The notes under the pieces: model-generated | What the model saw: only the letters and a program-made list of their open reading frames with translations | Databases searched by the model: none | Told to the model about the DNA's origin: nothing | Source: Streptosporangiaceae bacterium | GTDB lineage: Bacteria; Actinomycetota; Actinomycetes; Streptosporangiales; Streptosporangiaceae | Reading direction: 5' to 3' | Assembly (NCBI GenBank): GCA_030052355.1 | Contig: JASIGS010000065.1 | Coordinates: 1 to 6,508 of the forward strand | Length of the DNA: 6,508 nt | In this document: positions 1 to 5,340 of the stretch, piece by piece | How the letters are laid out: every line of letters begins with the position of its first letter | Numbering within the stretch: the first letter of the stretch is position 1 | Made by a program: the position numbers and the translations under genes

Positions 1-1
1 G

Positions 2-832
2 TACGGCAACGGCCAGGTCCAGCTGTTCAGTGCCGGGCACGGCCAGCTTGTCCCGTTCGGCAAGCCGTTCCTCGGCTCGGCGAGCGGCGCGGCCGAGTCG
101 GTGGACTTCAGCCCGGACGGGAGCGTGCTCGCCGAGGGCGGGAACGACGGGAAGATCCGGCTGTGGTCGGTCACCGATCCGGCCAGCCCCCGGCTGCTCG
201 CCACGGTCAACGACTCCGGCATCTACTACGTCTTCACCGTGGCGTTCAGCCCGGACGGGCGGACCCTGGCCGCCGCCAGCTCGGACAACCTCACCCGGTT
301 GTGGAACGTCGCCGACCCGGCTCATCCGGTGCTGATCGGCAGGCCGCTGTCCGGACCGGCGAGCTACGCCATCTCGGTCGCGTTCAGCCCGGACGGCCGG
401 ACCCTGGCGGTCGGCAGCGCGGACAAGAGCGTCTGGTTGTGGAACGTGACCGACCTGGCCAGGCCGGTACGGCTCGGCAGCCCGCTGACCGGGCCCGCCG
501 GGTACATCTACTCGGTGGCGTTCAGCCCCGACGGCACGACACTGGCGGCCGGCGCTACCGACGGCAGCGTGTGGCTGTGGAACGTGCGCCAGCCCGCTCG
601 GCCGATCCTGCTCGCATCGCTGACCGGGCCCGCCGGGCAGGTGTTCAACGTGGCGTTCAGCCCGGACGGCGGCACGCTGGCCGCGGCTAGCTCCGACGGA
701 ACTACCCGGCTGTGGGACACCTCCGCGGCCGCGGCCGCGGCGGCCGTCTGCGCGACGGGCGGCCAGCCGCTGAGCGCCGCGGCGTGGCGTACCTATGTCC
801 CGGGCCTGCCTTACCGGGCGTCCTGCTCCTAG
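2..832 (+). CDS. WD40 beta-propeller protein, C-terminal part (5'-truncated by window edge)
   Basis: The frame is open from base 2 to a TAG at 830-832 (276 codons), so the gene starts upstream of the window. Five copies of the blade core [ST/A/N]VxFSPDGxTLA begin near bases 101, 239, 377, 515 and 650. Spacing is 138, 138, 138 and 135 bases (46 or 45 residues). Most blades end in the classic [RSK]xWLWNV-type strand (RLWSV, RLWNV, WLWNV, WLWNV, RLWDT). A run of seven alanines follows, then a tail with Cys, PLxxxxWxxYVPGLPY and a near-terminal Cys. From memory, this tail is typical of large actinobacterial WD40 proteins that carry an N-terminal STAND NTPase, HTH or protease domain. The propeller would be a sensor or protein-binding platform. 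There is no membrane segment in the visible part. The effector domain cannot be seen, so a serine/threonine-kinase-WD40 protein or a stand-alone propeller remains possible. Confidence 0.9.
   Translation, partial: YGNGQVQLFSAGHGQLVPFGKPFLGSASGAAESVDFSPDGSVLAEGGNDGKIRLWSVTDPASPRLLATVNDSGIYYVFTVAFSPDGRTLAAASSDNLTRLWNVADPAHPVLIGRPLSGPASYAISVAFSPDGRTLAVGSADKSVWLWNVTDLARPVRLGSPLTGPAGYIYSVAFSPDGTTLAAGATDGSVWLWNVRQPARPILLASLTGPAGQVFNVAFSPDGGTLAAASSDGTTRLWDTSAAAAAAAVCATGGQPLSAAAWRTYVPGLPYRASCS
723..740. repeat. 18-base perfect palindrome of CCGCGG units inside the WD40 gene
   Basis: Bases 723-740 are three CCGCGG units in tandem and read identically on both strands. They encode most of the seven-alanine run joining the last WD40 blade to the conserved C-terminal tail. 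The run is a plausible site of replication slippage, in steps of two alanine codons without frame change. It is most likely a simple GC-rich repeat and not a regulatory site. Confidence 0.6.
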
Positions 833-930
833 CCAGCGATGCAGGCCGAGCCGTCAGGCTGCGATCACGTCGGCCCCGGTGGCATTCGGGAGCGGACGGC
901 CGGTGCGCTGGCCGGCTCGTTCCTAAAAAA
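833..930. other. convergent intergenic spacer with two inverted repeats
   Basis: This 98-base gap lies between the WD40 stop and the aceB stop on the other strand. GGCCGA (844-849) can pair with TCGGCC (870-875) around a 20-base loop. A second stem is CGGCC (897-901) with GGCCG (910-914) around eight bases, with an alternative register GCCGG/CCGGC at 899-903/912-916. Neither is followed by a U-tract in the direction of the gene it would end. They could still be U-less actinobacterial terminators or serve both converging transcripts. No gene is seen here. Confidence 0.35.
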
Positions 931-953
931 TCACGGCATCCGTTCGTAGGCCG
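925..953 (-). terminator. possible weak terminator at the aceB stop
   Basis: Read on the minus strand, a 4-bp stem CGGC/GCCG (953-950 with 937-934) ends three bases before a run of six T (930-925) that directly follows the aceB TGA stop. A T6 run is rare in such GC-rich DNA. The stem is short, has a 12-base loop and overlaps the last codons, so termination here is only a suggestion. Confidence 0.3.
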
Positions 954-2529
954 GGATGGTCAGGAACTCCGCGTAGTCGTCGGCCAGCGCGACTTCCTTG
1001 AACAGGGCGACCGCCTGGTCGTACCGTGCCTCGTCGAACGCCGCTCCCGACTGCTTCTTGATCTTGGCGAGCTCTTCGCCAATGATCTGCTCAACCAGGC
1101 CCTTGGTCACCGCCGGGCCCTCGGCCAGGCTGACGCCGTTGTGCAGCCACTGCCACACCTGTGACCTGGAGATTTCCGCGGTGGCCGCGTCCTCCATCAG
1201 GTTGTTGATCGCCACGGCGCCGGTCCCGGCCAGCCAGCTGGCCAGGTACTGCAAGCCGACGCTGACGTCGTTGCGCAGCCCGCCCTCGGTGATCGCGCCG
1301 GGCGTCTTGTCGATGGCCAGCAGCTCGCTGGCCGTGACGTGCACGTCGCCGCGCAGCTTGCCGAGCTGGTTCGGCTTGTCGCCGAGCACGCTGTCGAAAA
1401 CCTCCCGGCAGAGGCCGACCAGGTCAGGGTGCGCGACCCAGGAGCCGTCGAAGCCGTCGTTGGACTCGCGGGTCTTGTCTTCACGCACCTTGGCGAGCGC
1501 GACCTCGGTCACCGCCGGGTCGCGCCGGTTCGGGATGAAGGCCGCCATGCCCCCCATCGCGTGCGCGCCCCGGCCGTGGCAGGTCTTGACCAGCAGCTCG
1601 GTGTAGGCGCGCATGAACGGAGCCGTCATGGTCACGGAGTTGCGGTCCGGCAGGATGAACTGGCTGCCGCGGGTGCGGAACTTCTTGATGATGCTGAACT
1701 GGTAGTCCCACCGGCCGGCGTTGAGCCCCGAGCTGTGGTCGCGCAGCTCCCAGAGGATCTCGTCCATCTCGAACGCCGCCGGGATGGTCTCGATCAGCAC
1801 GGTGGCCCTGATCGTTCCCTGCGGGATGCCGAGCGCGTCCTGGGCGAGGACGAACGCGTCGTTCCACAGCCGCGCCTCGAGGTGGCTTTCCATCTTGGCG
1901 AGGTAGAAGTAGGGCCCCTTGCCCTTCTCCAGCTGGCGCTGGGCGCAGTGCGTGAAGTACAGCGCGAAGTCCACCAGGCTGCCGGAAGCACGGTCGCCGT
2001 CGATCAGCAGGTGCTTCTCCGGCAGGTGCCAGCCGCGGGGCCGCACCACGATCGTGGCGAGCTCGCCCTCGGGCATGAGCTTGTACTCCTTGCCCTCCTC
2101 GCTGCTGAAGTCGATGGTCCGGTCCAGGGCGTCCTTGAGGTTGAGCTGTCCGGTGATCATGTTGTCCCACAGCGGCGTGTTCGCGTCCTCGAAGTCGGCG
2201 AGCCACACCTTGGCGCCGGAGTTCAGTGCGTTGATGGTCATCTTCTTGTCGGTCGGCCCGGTGATCTCGACTCGCCTGTCGATCAGGCCGGGGGCGGGGG
2301 GCGCGACGCGCCAGCCCAGATCGGACCTGATGGCCTCGGTCTCCGGCAGGAAGTCGAGCATGGCGCCGGCGGACAGTTCTTCCTGCCGGCGGGCGCGTGC
2401 TTCCAGCAGCTCGCGGCGGCGCTGGCCGAGCTCCCTGTGCAGCACCGCTATCAGGTCCAGAGCCTCAGGGGTCAGTATCTCGTCGTACCGACTGCCGGCC
2501 GGGCCGGCAATTTCCACGCCACTCGCCAT
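931..2529 (-). CDS. aceB: malate synthase (AceB, malate synthase A type)
   Basis: This 532-residue protein has the usual malate synthase A length. It condenses glyoxylate and acetyl-CoA with water to give malate and CoA, the second step of the cytosolic glyoxylate shunt. Visible family blocks are ADFEDANTP (111-119), [11 protein letters not shown] (163-173, with the active-site Arg), [19 protein letters not shown] (245-263, with metal ligand Glu247), GLNAGRWDY (268-276, with metal ligand Asp275), and [14 protein letters not shown] (442-455, with the catalytic-base Asp447). These assignments follow E. coli AceB from memory (Glu250, Asp278, Asp446). The start is ATG 2529-2527, six bases after an AGGAG. 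One oddity is that the residue after WDY is Gln277, where the family signature usually has Ile, Leu, Val or Met. No isocitrate lyase gene is in the window. The gene is divergent from the DUF488 gene and convergent with the WD40 gene, so it appears monocistronic here. Confidence 0.98.
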   Translation of the reverse strand: MASGVEIAGPAGSRYDEILTPEALDLIAVLHRELGQRRRELLEARARRQEELSAGAMLDFLPETEAIRSDLGWRVAPPAPGLIDRRVEITGPTDKKMTINALNSGAKVWLADFEDANTPLWDNMITGQLNLKDALDRTIDFSSEEGKEYKLMPEGELATIVVRPRGWHLPEKHLLIDGDRASGSLVDFALYFTHCAQRQLEKGKGPYFYLAKMESHLEARLWNDAFVLAQDALGIPQGTIRATVLIETIPAAFEMDEILWELRDHSSGLNAGRWDYQFSIIKKFRTRGSQFILPDRNSVTMTAPFMRAYTELLVKTCHGRGAHAMGGMAAFIPNRRDPAVTEVALAKVREDKTRESNDGFDGSWVAHPDLVGLCREVFDSVLGDKPNQLGKLRGDVHVTASELLAIDKTPGAITEGGLRNDVSVGLQYLASWLAGTGAVAINNLMEDAATAEISRSQVWQWLHNGVSLAEGPAVTKGLVEQIIGEELAKIKKQSGAAFDEARYDQAVALFKEVALADDYAEFLTIPAYERMP

Positions 2530-2642
2530 CGCACGCTCCTAGTTGCCGGACCGCTGTGGGACTGACACCTGACGCTAGCTCATGCGGCCCCGCGTACCCT
2601 CAGCTGGCTGCTGGCTCGGGCATCCCGACATACTCGGTGATC
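2530..2642. promoter_or_regulatory. divergent aceB / DUF488 promoter region
   Basis: This 113-base gap must hold the promoters of both divergent genes. On the minus strand TAGCGT (2577-2572) fits the loose actinobacterial -10 pattern TAnnnT, but no good -35 lies 16-18 bases upstream. On the plus strand CATACT (2629-2634) is a possible -10. It would place the transcription start around 2640-2643, at or next to the DUF488 start codon. TGAC occurs twice on the plus strand (2563-2566 and 2570-2573). No clear operator could be assigned. Confidence 0.35.
2536..2540 (-). promoter_or_regulatory. ribosome binding site of aceB
   Basis: On the minus strand AGGAG is followed by six bases and then the ATG at 2529-2527. 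It fixes that ATG as the start of aceB. Confidence 0.8.
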
Positions 2643-3176
2643 ATGCTGCTCACATACGGGCACGGCACCGAGTCAGCGGGGCGGACCGCGGAGATACTCA
2701 CTGGCGCCGCGGTCGTGTCCCTTGTCGACATCCGGACCGCACCGGGCAGCCGCCGCAACCCGCAGTTCGCCCGCGCCACGATGGAGCAGTGGCTGCCCCA
2801 GGCTGGCCTCGGTTATCGCTGGGAGAAGCGGCTGGGCGGCTTTCGCCGTCCTAGCCCTGGCAACCCCGACGTGGCCTGGCGCGAGCCGATGTTCCGCGGC
2901 TACGCCGAGTACATGCGTTCGGCGCAGTTCCTTGCCGCGATCGATGAGGTCCTCGCCGAGGCGGGCCAGCGCCAGGTGGTCGTGATGTGCTCGGAAAGCC
3001 TCTGGTGGCGCTGCCACCGGCGCCTGGTCGCCGACTTCGCCTGGGTTGCCCGCGGCGTGCCGGTCGAGCACCTCATGCACGACGGCCACCTCGAGCCGCA
3101 CCGGGTTTCGGACGGCCTCCGGCTGACCGACGATGGCCTGCTGGTCTACGACGGCGGCCAGGCTCCGCTGCTGTGA
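2643..3176 (+). CDS. DUF488 family protein
   Basis: A 177-residue soluble protein with DUF488 hallmarks. These are an N-terminal TYGHGTES block (residues 4-11, where the family usually has TIGHS), LVDIRTAPGSRRNPQF (27-42), a Tyr followed by LGG (Tyr58, Leu64-Gly66), the cysteine motif MCSES (115-119), CHRR (124-127) and a VEHL near 141-144. The biochemical function of DUF488 is not established; the paired Cys and the Cys-His-Arg motif suggest an active or metal-binding site. The start is ATG 2643, because it puts the TxGH motif near the N-terminus as in relatives. GTG 2637 is the alternative, adding two residues. The same frame is open back to 2397, but that stretch is antisense to aceB. No Shine-Dalgarno precedes either start, so the mRNA may be leaderless. 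It lies 190 bases ahead of hflX on the same strand, with no clear sign of an operon. Confidence 0.88.
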   Translation: MLLTYGHGTESAGRTAEILTGAAVVSLVDIRTAPGSRRNPQFARATMEQWLPQAGLGYRWEKRLGGFRRPSPGNPDVAWREPMFRGYAEYMRSAQFLAAIDEVLAEAGQRQVVVMCSESLWWRCHRRLVADFAWVARGVPVEHLMHDGHLEPHRVSDGLRLTDDGLLVYDGGQAPLL

Positions 3177-3198
3177 GCAGGCGCGGCGCGGCCCGTGC

Positions 3199-3221
3199 GG
3201 CCGCCGGGCACATCTGCGGCC
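3199..3221 (+). terminator. possible terminator stem-loop after the DUF488 gene
   Basis: GGCCGC (3199-3204) pairs with GCGGCC (3216-3221) around an 11-base loop, 22 bases after the DUF488 stop. There is no U-tract, only an AT-rich TTAATAA about ten bases later. Such U-less stems can terminate in actinomycetes, but the local GC richness makes chance pairing common. Confidence 0.35.
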
Positions 3222-3230
3222 GGCCGGCTG

Positions 3231-3277
3231 TTAATAAGGTGATGATGTTGACACACCGTGGCACCATCGGCTCATGT
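3231..3277 (+). promoter_or_regulatory. candidate hflX promoter region
   Basis: A short AT-rich island stands out here. TTGACA (3248-3253) matches the -35 consensus exactly, but the hexamers 17-18 bases downstream (CTCATG, TCATGT at 3271-3277) are poor -10 boxes. Separately, TAAGGT (3235-3240) fits a TAnnnT -10 without a good -35. One of these probably drives hflX, giving a leader of roughly 80-120 bases. Confidence 0.35.
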
Positions 3278-3323
3278 GCCGGCGGCCCGCTGGCGCACGG
3301 CGCGATGCGCTGCGATCACGATT

Positions 3324-3357
3324 TTTCTAGAAACCGGGCTTTCACCCATGGCCCGGT
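3324..3357 (+). promoter_or_regulatory. hflX leader: AT-rich palindrome plus stem-loop abutting the RBS
   Basis: TTTCTAGAAA (3324-3333) is a perfect 10-base palindrome in otherwise GC-rich DNA. Directly after it, ACCGGGC (3333-3339) can pair with GCCCGGT (3351-3357) around an 11-base loop, a 7-bp stem ending one base before the hflX Shine-Dalgarno. In the mRNA this stem could limit or present the ribosome site. The palindrome could be a protein-binding half-site pair. Both roles are inference. Confidence 0.4.
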
Positions 3358-3365
3358 AGAGGTGG
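3358..3365 (+). promoter_or_regulatory. ribosome binding site of hflX
   Basis: AGAGGTGG sits just before ATG 3367 and contains GAGGTG, complementary to the 16S rRNA tail. The four-base gap from GAGG to ATG is slightly short. It supports ATG 3367 as the start. Confidence 0.65.
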
Positions 3366-3366
3366 C

Positions 3367-4842
3367 ATGACCGCGCTATCACCACAGAACAACGACGATG
3401 ACCGGTTCCGCCCGGAGCAGGTCGATCTTGATGACGAGCAGCCGGAGCTCTATGACGAGCAGTCTGAGCTAGACGCAGGGCAGCTCGACCTCGAGGACCG
3501 GAACGCGCTGCGGCGCGTGGCTGGGCTGTCCACGGAGCTCCAGGACGTCAGCGAAGTCGAGTACCGGGCGCTGCGGCTGGAACGCGTCGTCCTGATGGGC
3601 GTGTGGACCGAGGGCACGCTCGCCACCGCGGAGAACTCGCTCCGCGAACTCTCCAGGCTGGCCGAGACCGCCGGGTCGCAGGTGCTCGACGCGCTGGTGC
3701 AGCGCCGCAGCCGCCCGGACGCCGCCACCTACGTCGGCGCGGGCAAGGCGCGCGAGCTTGCCGAGATCGTGGCGGCGCGCGGTGCCGACACAGTCATCTG
3801 CGACGGCGAGCTGACCCCTGGGCAGCTGCGCAGCCTGGAGGGAACCGTCAAGGTCAAGGTCGTCGACCGGACGGCGCTCATCCTGGACATCTTTGCCCAG
3901 CACGCGAGGAGCAAGGAGGGCAAGGCGCAGGTTGAGCTTGCCCAGCTTCAGTACCTGCTGCCGAGGCTGCGCGGCTGGGGCGAGTCGCTCTCCCGGCAGG
4001 CTGGCGGCCGGGCTGGCGGCAACGGGGGCATCGGGACCCGCGGCCCCGGCGAGACGAAGATCGAGACCGACCGCCGCCGTATCAGGTCGCGGATAACCAG
4101 GCTGCGCCGCGAGATCGCGTCCATGTCGGTCGGGCGCGGTGTCCAGCGCGGTCAGCGGCGGCGCAACGCCGTGCCCTCCGTCGCGATCGCCGGCTACACG
4201 AACGCGGGCAAGTCCAGCCTGCTGAACAGGCTCACGGGTGCGCACGTACTAGTCGATGACTCGCTGTTCGCCACCCTGGACCCGGCGGTCAGGCGGGCCA
4301 GGACGCCATCGGGCCGGGCGATCACGCTGACCGACACCGTCGGTTTCGTCCGGCACCTGCCGCACCAGCTCGTCGACGCGTTCCGGTCCACGCTGGAGGA
4401 GGTCGCCGACGCCGACCTCATCCTGCACGTGGTCGACGGGAGCGATCCCGACCCGCGTTCCCAGATCGCGGCCGTCAGGGAGGTGCTCGCCGAGATCGGC
4501 GCCAAGGACGTGCCTGAGCTCGTCGTCATCAACAAGGCAGACGCAGCGGACAGCCTCGAGGTGGAGGCGATCAGGCTCGCGGAGCGGCAGGCCGTGGTGG
4601 TCTCGGCGCGGACCGGGGACGGCATCGATGCGCTGCTGGCCGAGATCGAGAGGCTGCTGCCGCACACGCAGCGCGAGGTCAGCGTCGTGATCCCGTACGA
4701 CCGCGGCGACCTGCTGTCGCGCGCCCACGCTGAGGGCGAGGTGCTCGCGGTCACGCACGGCAGCGACGGCACCGAGCTGACTGCGCGAGTCCCGCTCGGA
4801 CTTGCCGCCGAACTGGACAGGCTCGCGGGCGTCGCGCAGTAA
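3367..4842 (+). CDS. hflX: GTPase HflX (ribosome-splitting / rescue factor)
   Basis: A 491-residue HflX. The N-terminal nucleotide-binding domain spans roughly residues 70-200. A Gly-rich linker with GGIGTRGPGETKIETDRR (220-237) and an Arg-rich helix lead into the G domain: G1 GYTNAGKSS (276-284), G2 around DDSLFATLDP (297-306), G3 DTVGF (323-327), G4 NKAD (389-392) and G5 SAR (413-415). A short C-terminal domain ends at 491. The family binds the 50S subunit and splits or rescues stalled 70S ribosomes, for example in heat or antibiotic stress; mycobacterial HflX affects macrolide tolerance. The first ~45 residues are an acidic extension with four 7-residue repeats, not part of the conserved fold. 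The start is ATG 3367 behind GAGGTG. A strong stem-loop follows the TAA by three bases, so the transcript probably ends there and hutI is separate. Confidence 0.97.
   Translation: MTALSPQNNDDDRFRPEQVDLDDEQPELYDEQSELDAGQLDLEDRNALRRVAGLSTELQDVSEVEYRALRLERVVLMGVWTEGTLATAENSLRELSRLAETAGSQVLDALVQRRSRPDAATYVGAGKARELAEIVAARGADTVICDGELTPGQLRSLEGTVKVKVVDRTALILDIFAQHARSKEGKAQVELAQLQYLLPRLRGWGESLSRQAGGRAGGNGGIGTRGPGETKIETDRRRIRSRITRLRREIASMSVGRGVQRGQRRRNAVPSVAIAGYTNAGKSSLLNRLTGAHVLVDDSLFATLDPAVRRARTPSGRAITLTDTVGFVRHLPHQLVDAFRSTLEEVADADLILHVVDGSDPDPRSQIAAVREVLAEIGAKDVPELVVINKADAADSLEVEAIRLAERQAVVVSARTGDGIDALLAEIERLLPHTQREVSVVIPYDRGDLLSRAHAEGEVLAVTHGSDGTELTARVPLGLAAELDRLAGVAQ
3409..3492 (+). repeat. four 21-base tandem repeats coding an acidic heptad in HflX
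   Basis: Residues 15-42 of HflX are four back-to-back 7-residue units of pattern xxxQx[DE]L, for example DDEQPEL (22-28) and YDEQSEL (29-35). The middle two units are also close at DNA level, sharing ATGACGAGCAG and GAGCT at equal offsets (3431-3471 region). This points to tandem duplication of a 21-base segment. The stretch is strongly acidic with Leu or another hydrophobic residue every seven positions. Confidence 0.75.
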
Positions 4843-4845
4843 AAG

Positions 4846-4867
4846 CGCAATTGCGGCTGCAATTGCG
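4846..4867 (+). terminator. stem-loop directly after hflX, probable terminator
   Basis: CGCAATTGC (4846-4854) pairs perfectly with GCAATTGCG (4859-4867) around the tetraloop GGCT, starting three bases after the hflX TAA codon. It is the strongest hairpin seen in the window. No U-tract follows, as is common for actinobacterial terminators. Because both arms are copies of GCAATTGCG, which is itself nearly palindromic, the site could also bind a dimeric regulator. Confidence 0.6.
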
Positions 4868-4882
4868 TCGGCAATATGCGAC
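4847..4882. repeat. three short tandem GCAAT repeats, 12-base spacing
   Basis: GCAAT starts at 4847, 4859 and 4871, exactly 12 bases apart. The first two copies share GCAATTGCG; the third is GCAATATGCG, with one extra A. The repeats overlap the hflX stem-loop and run on past it. Confidence 0.6.
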
Positions 4883-4914
4883 TAACGTGCGCTCGGCCCG
4901 GATGGTTCACCGAA

Positions 4915-5019
4915 ACTGCGAAAAATCGCAACCGATTGCCGTGACGTACCGGTGATTGCTTAGTCACCGGGTTCATTGCCGTGCCGCGAGGCTGATTGCT
5001 CAGACAGTGCGGCTAATGC
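4915..5019. repeat. phased ATTGC repeat array, 20-base period (two 40-base higher-order units)
   Basis: ATTGC occurs at 4935, 4955, 4975 and 4995, exactly every 20 bases, with one-mismatch copies in phase at 4915 (ACTGC) and 5015 (AATGC). Three of the four exact copies are GATTGC. Units alternate: ATTGCCGTG at 4935 and 4975, TGATTGCT at 4953 and 4993. The stretches 4931-4970 and 4971-5010 therefore align as two 40-base units with 25 of 40 identical bases. Twenty bases is close to two helical turns, so all copies face one side of the DNA, as in operator or iteron arrays. The binding protein, if any, is unknown. There is no CRISPR-like repeat/spacer pattern. Confidence 0.6.
4949..4970 (+). other. 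stem-loop within the ATTGC array
   Basis: CCGGTGA (4949-4955) pairs with TCACCGG (4964-4970) around an 8-base loop that contains the TTGC of one array unit. Smaller stems sit at matching places: TGCGA/TCGCA around AAAA (4917-4930), CTGA/TCAG around TTGC (4992-5003) and AATGC/GCATT (5015-5032). They may be dyad operator sites in DNA, or folds in a transcript crossing the region. Confidence 0.45.
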
Positions 5020-5209
5020 AATCGTTCGCATTTCGCGGCGCCGTCCTCGCCGCGCTAGTATGCCGCCTGACCTGCCTCGTCATGGCAAGTGACCAGCCGC
5101 CCGCCGGGTTAGGTCGGGTGTTCCAGACGGGTGGGAAGGCGCTGCGAGTCCGCTGGCTTAGCCATGAGAGAAACGGTGCGATCTGGATCCGCTAATGGTT
5201 AAAGAGACC

Positions 5210-5239
5210 TTTACAAGGGCTCTGGACGTGCAATACCGT
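5210..5239 (+). promoter_or_regulatory. candidate promoter of the leader ORF and hutI
   Basis: TTTACA (5210-5215) as -35 and TACCGT (5234-5239, TAnnnT type) as -10 are 18 bases apart. The predicted start near 5246 gives a leader of about 50 bases before the ATG at 5296. The -35 overlaps a small inverted repeat, TAAAG (5200-5204) with CTTTA (5209-5213), which could be an operator. A GCAAT copy lies at 5230-5234, just ahead of the -10. Confidence 0.45.
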
Positions 5240-5281
5240 GACTCAACCGATATGTTGGCCCGCAGGCCGCAGTCCGGTGTC

Positions 5282-5291
5282 AGGAGGAGGG
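5282..5291 (+). promoter_or_regulatory. very strong Shine-Dalgarno of the hutI leader ORF
   Basis: AGGAGGAGGG lies five bases after its AGGAGG core from ATG 5296. This is the best ribosome site in the window. It serves the 14-codon ORF and not hutI directly, whose GTG start is 46 bases downstream of the site. Confidence 0.75.
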
Positions 5292-5295
5292 CCTG

Positions 5296-5340
5296 ATGGT
5301 GGCACGCCGCTGTGACTTCTGGCGGGGCGGCCTGCCGTGA
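5296..5340 (+). CDS. 14-residue leader peptide overlapping hutI
   Basis: ATG 5296 opens a 14-codon ORF, MVARRCDFWRGGLP, ending at TGA 5338-5340. The stop overlaps the hutI start in a GTGA (GTG 5337-5339), the arrangement used for translational coupling. The ORF has a near-ideal Shine-Dalgarno, whereas hutI has only a weak GGGGCGG (5324-5330). Ribosomes probably load here and restart on hutI. The peptide has one Cys, one Trp and no His, so a classical histidine attenuator is not supported. An alternative is that it is the remnant of an upstream gene lost by internal deletion, since histidine-degradation genes in actinomycetes often overlap in this way. It matches no family I recognise. Confidence 0.55.
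   Translation: MVARRCDFWRGGLP

Larger units (their letters stand above)
4843..5295. other. 453-base gap between hflX and the hutI leader ORF
   Basis: No convincing protein gene is present. GC is visibly lower than in the flanking genes (31 of 60 bases in 4921-4980). The left half holds the hflX stem-loop and the ATTGC/GCAAT arrays. The right half has a possible -10 TAGTAT (5056-5061) without a clear -35, and a 37-codon ATG ORF (5082-5195) with no Shine-Dalgarno and no recognised family. It also has the better promoter candidate at 5210-5239 and a small hairpin GGCC/GGCC around CGCA (5257-5268). The likely role is regulation of hutI, with a small RNA as an alternative. Confidence 0.55.

Noticed and set aside
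1339..2565. 408-codon plus-strand ORF opposite aceB
   Set aside because: It mirrors the malate synthase gene and shows no domain. It is a shadow of the G/C third-position bias.
2551..2573. CRP/GlxR-type operator ahead of aceB (TGTGGGACTGACACC)
   Set aside because: Only one half resembles TGTGA and the other half-site does not match TCACA.
2397..2642. N-terminal extension of the DUF488 frame by 82 codons
   Set aside because: It overlaps aceB and its promoter region antisense and has no family similarity. The DUF488 fold begins at ATG 2643.
4847..5032. CRISPR array
   Set aside because: Repeats are only 5-9 conserved bases with 12- or 20-base periods. There are no 28-37-base identical repeats, no spacers and no cas genes.
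4971..5100. tRNA or small structured RNA suggested by several short hairpins
   Set aside because: No cloverleaf, anticodon arm or proper T-arm could be fitted. The stems are better explained as dyads within the repeat array.
4956..5195. 79-codon ORF in the hflX-hutI gap, with an internal ATG at 5082 (37 codons)
   Set aside because: Neither start has a Shine-Dalgarno, the first half runs through the repeat array, and no family is recognised. It is kept only as a remote possibility for the 37-codon part.
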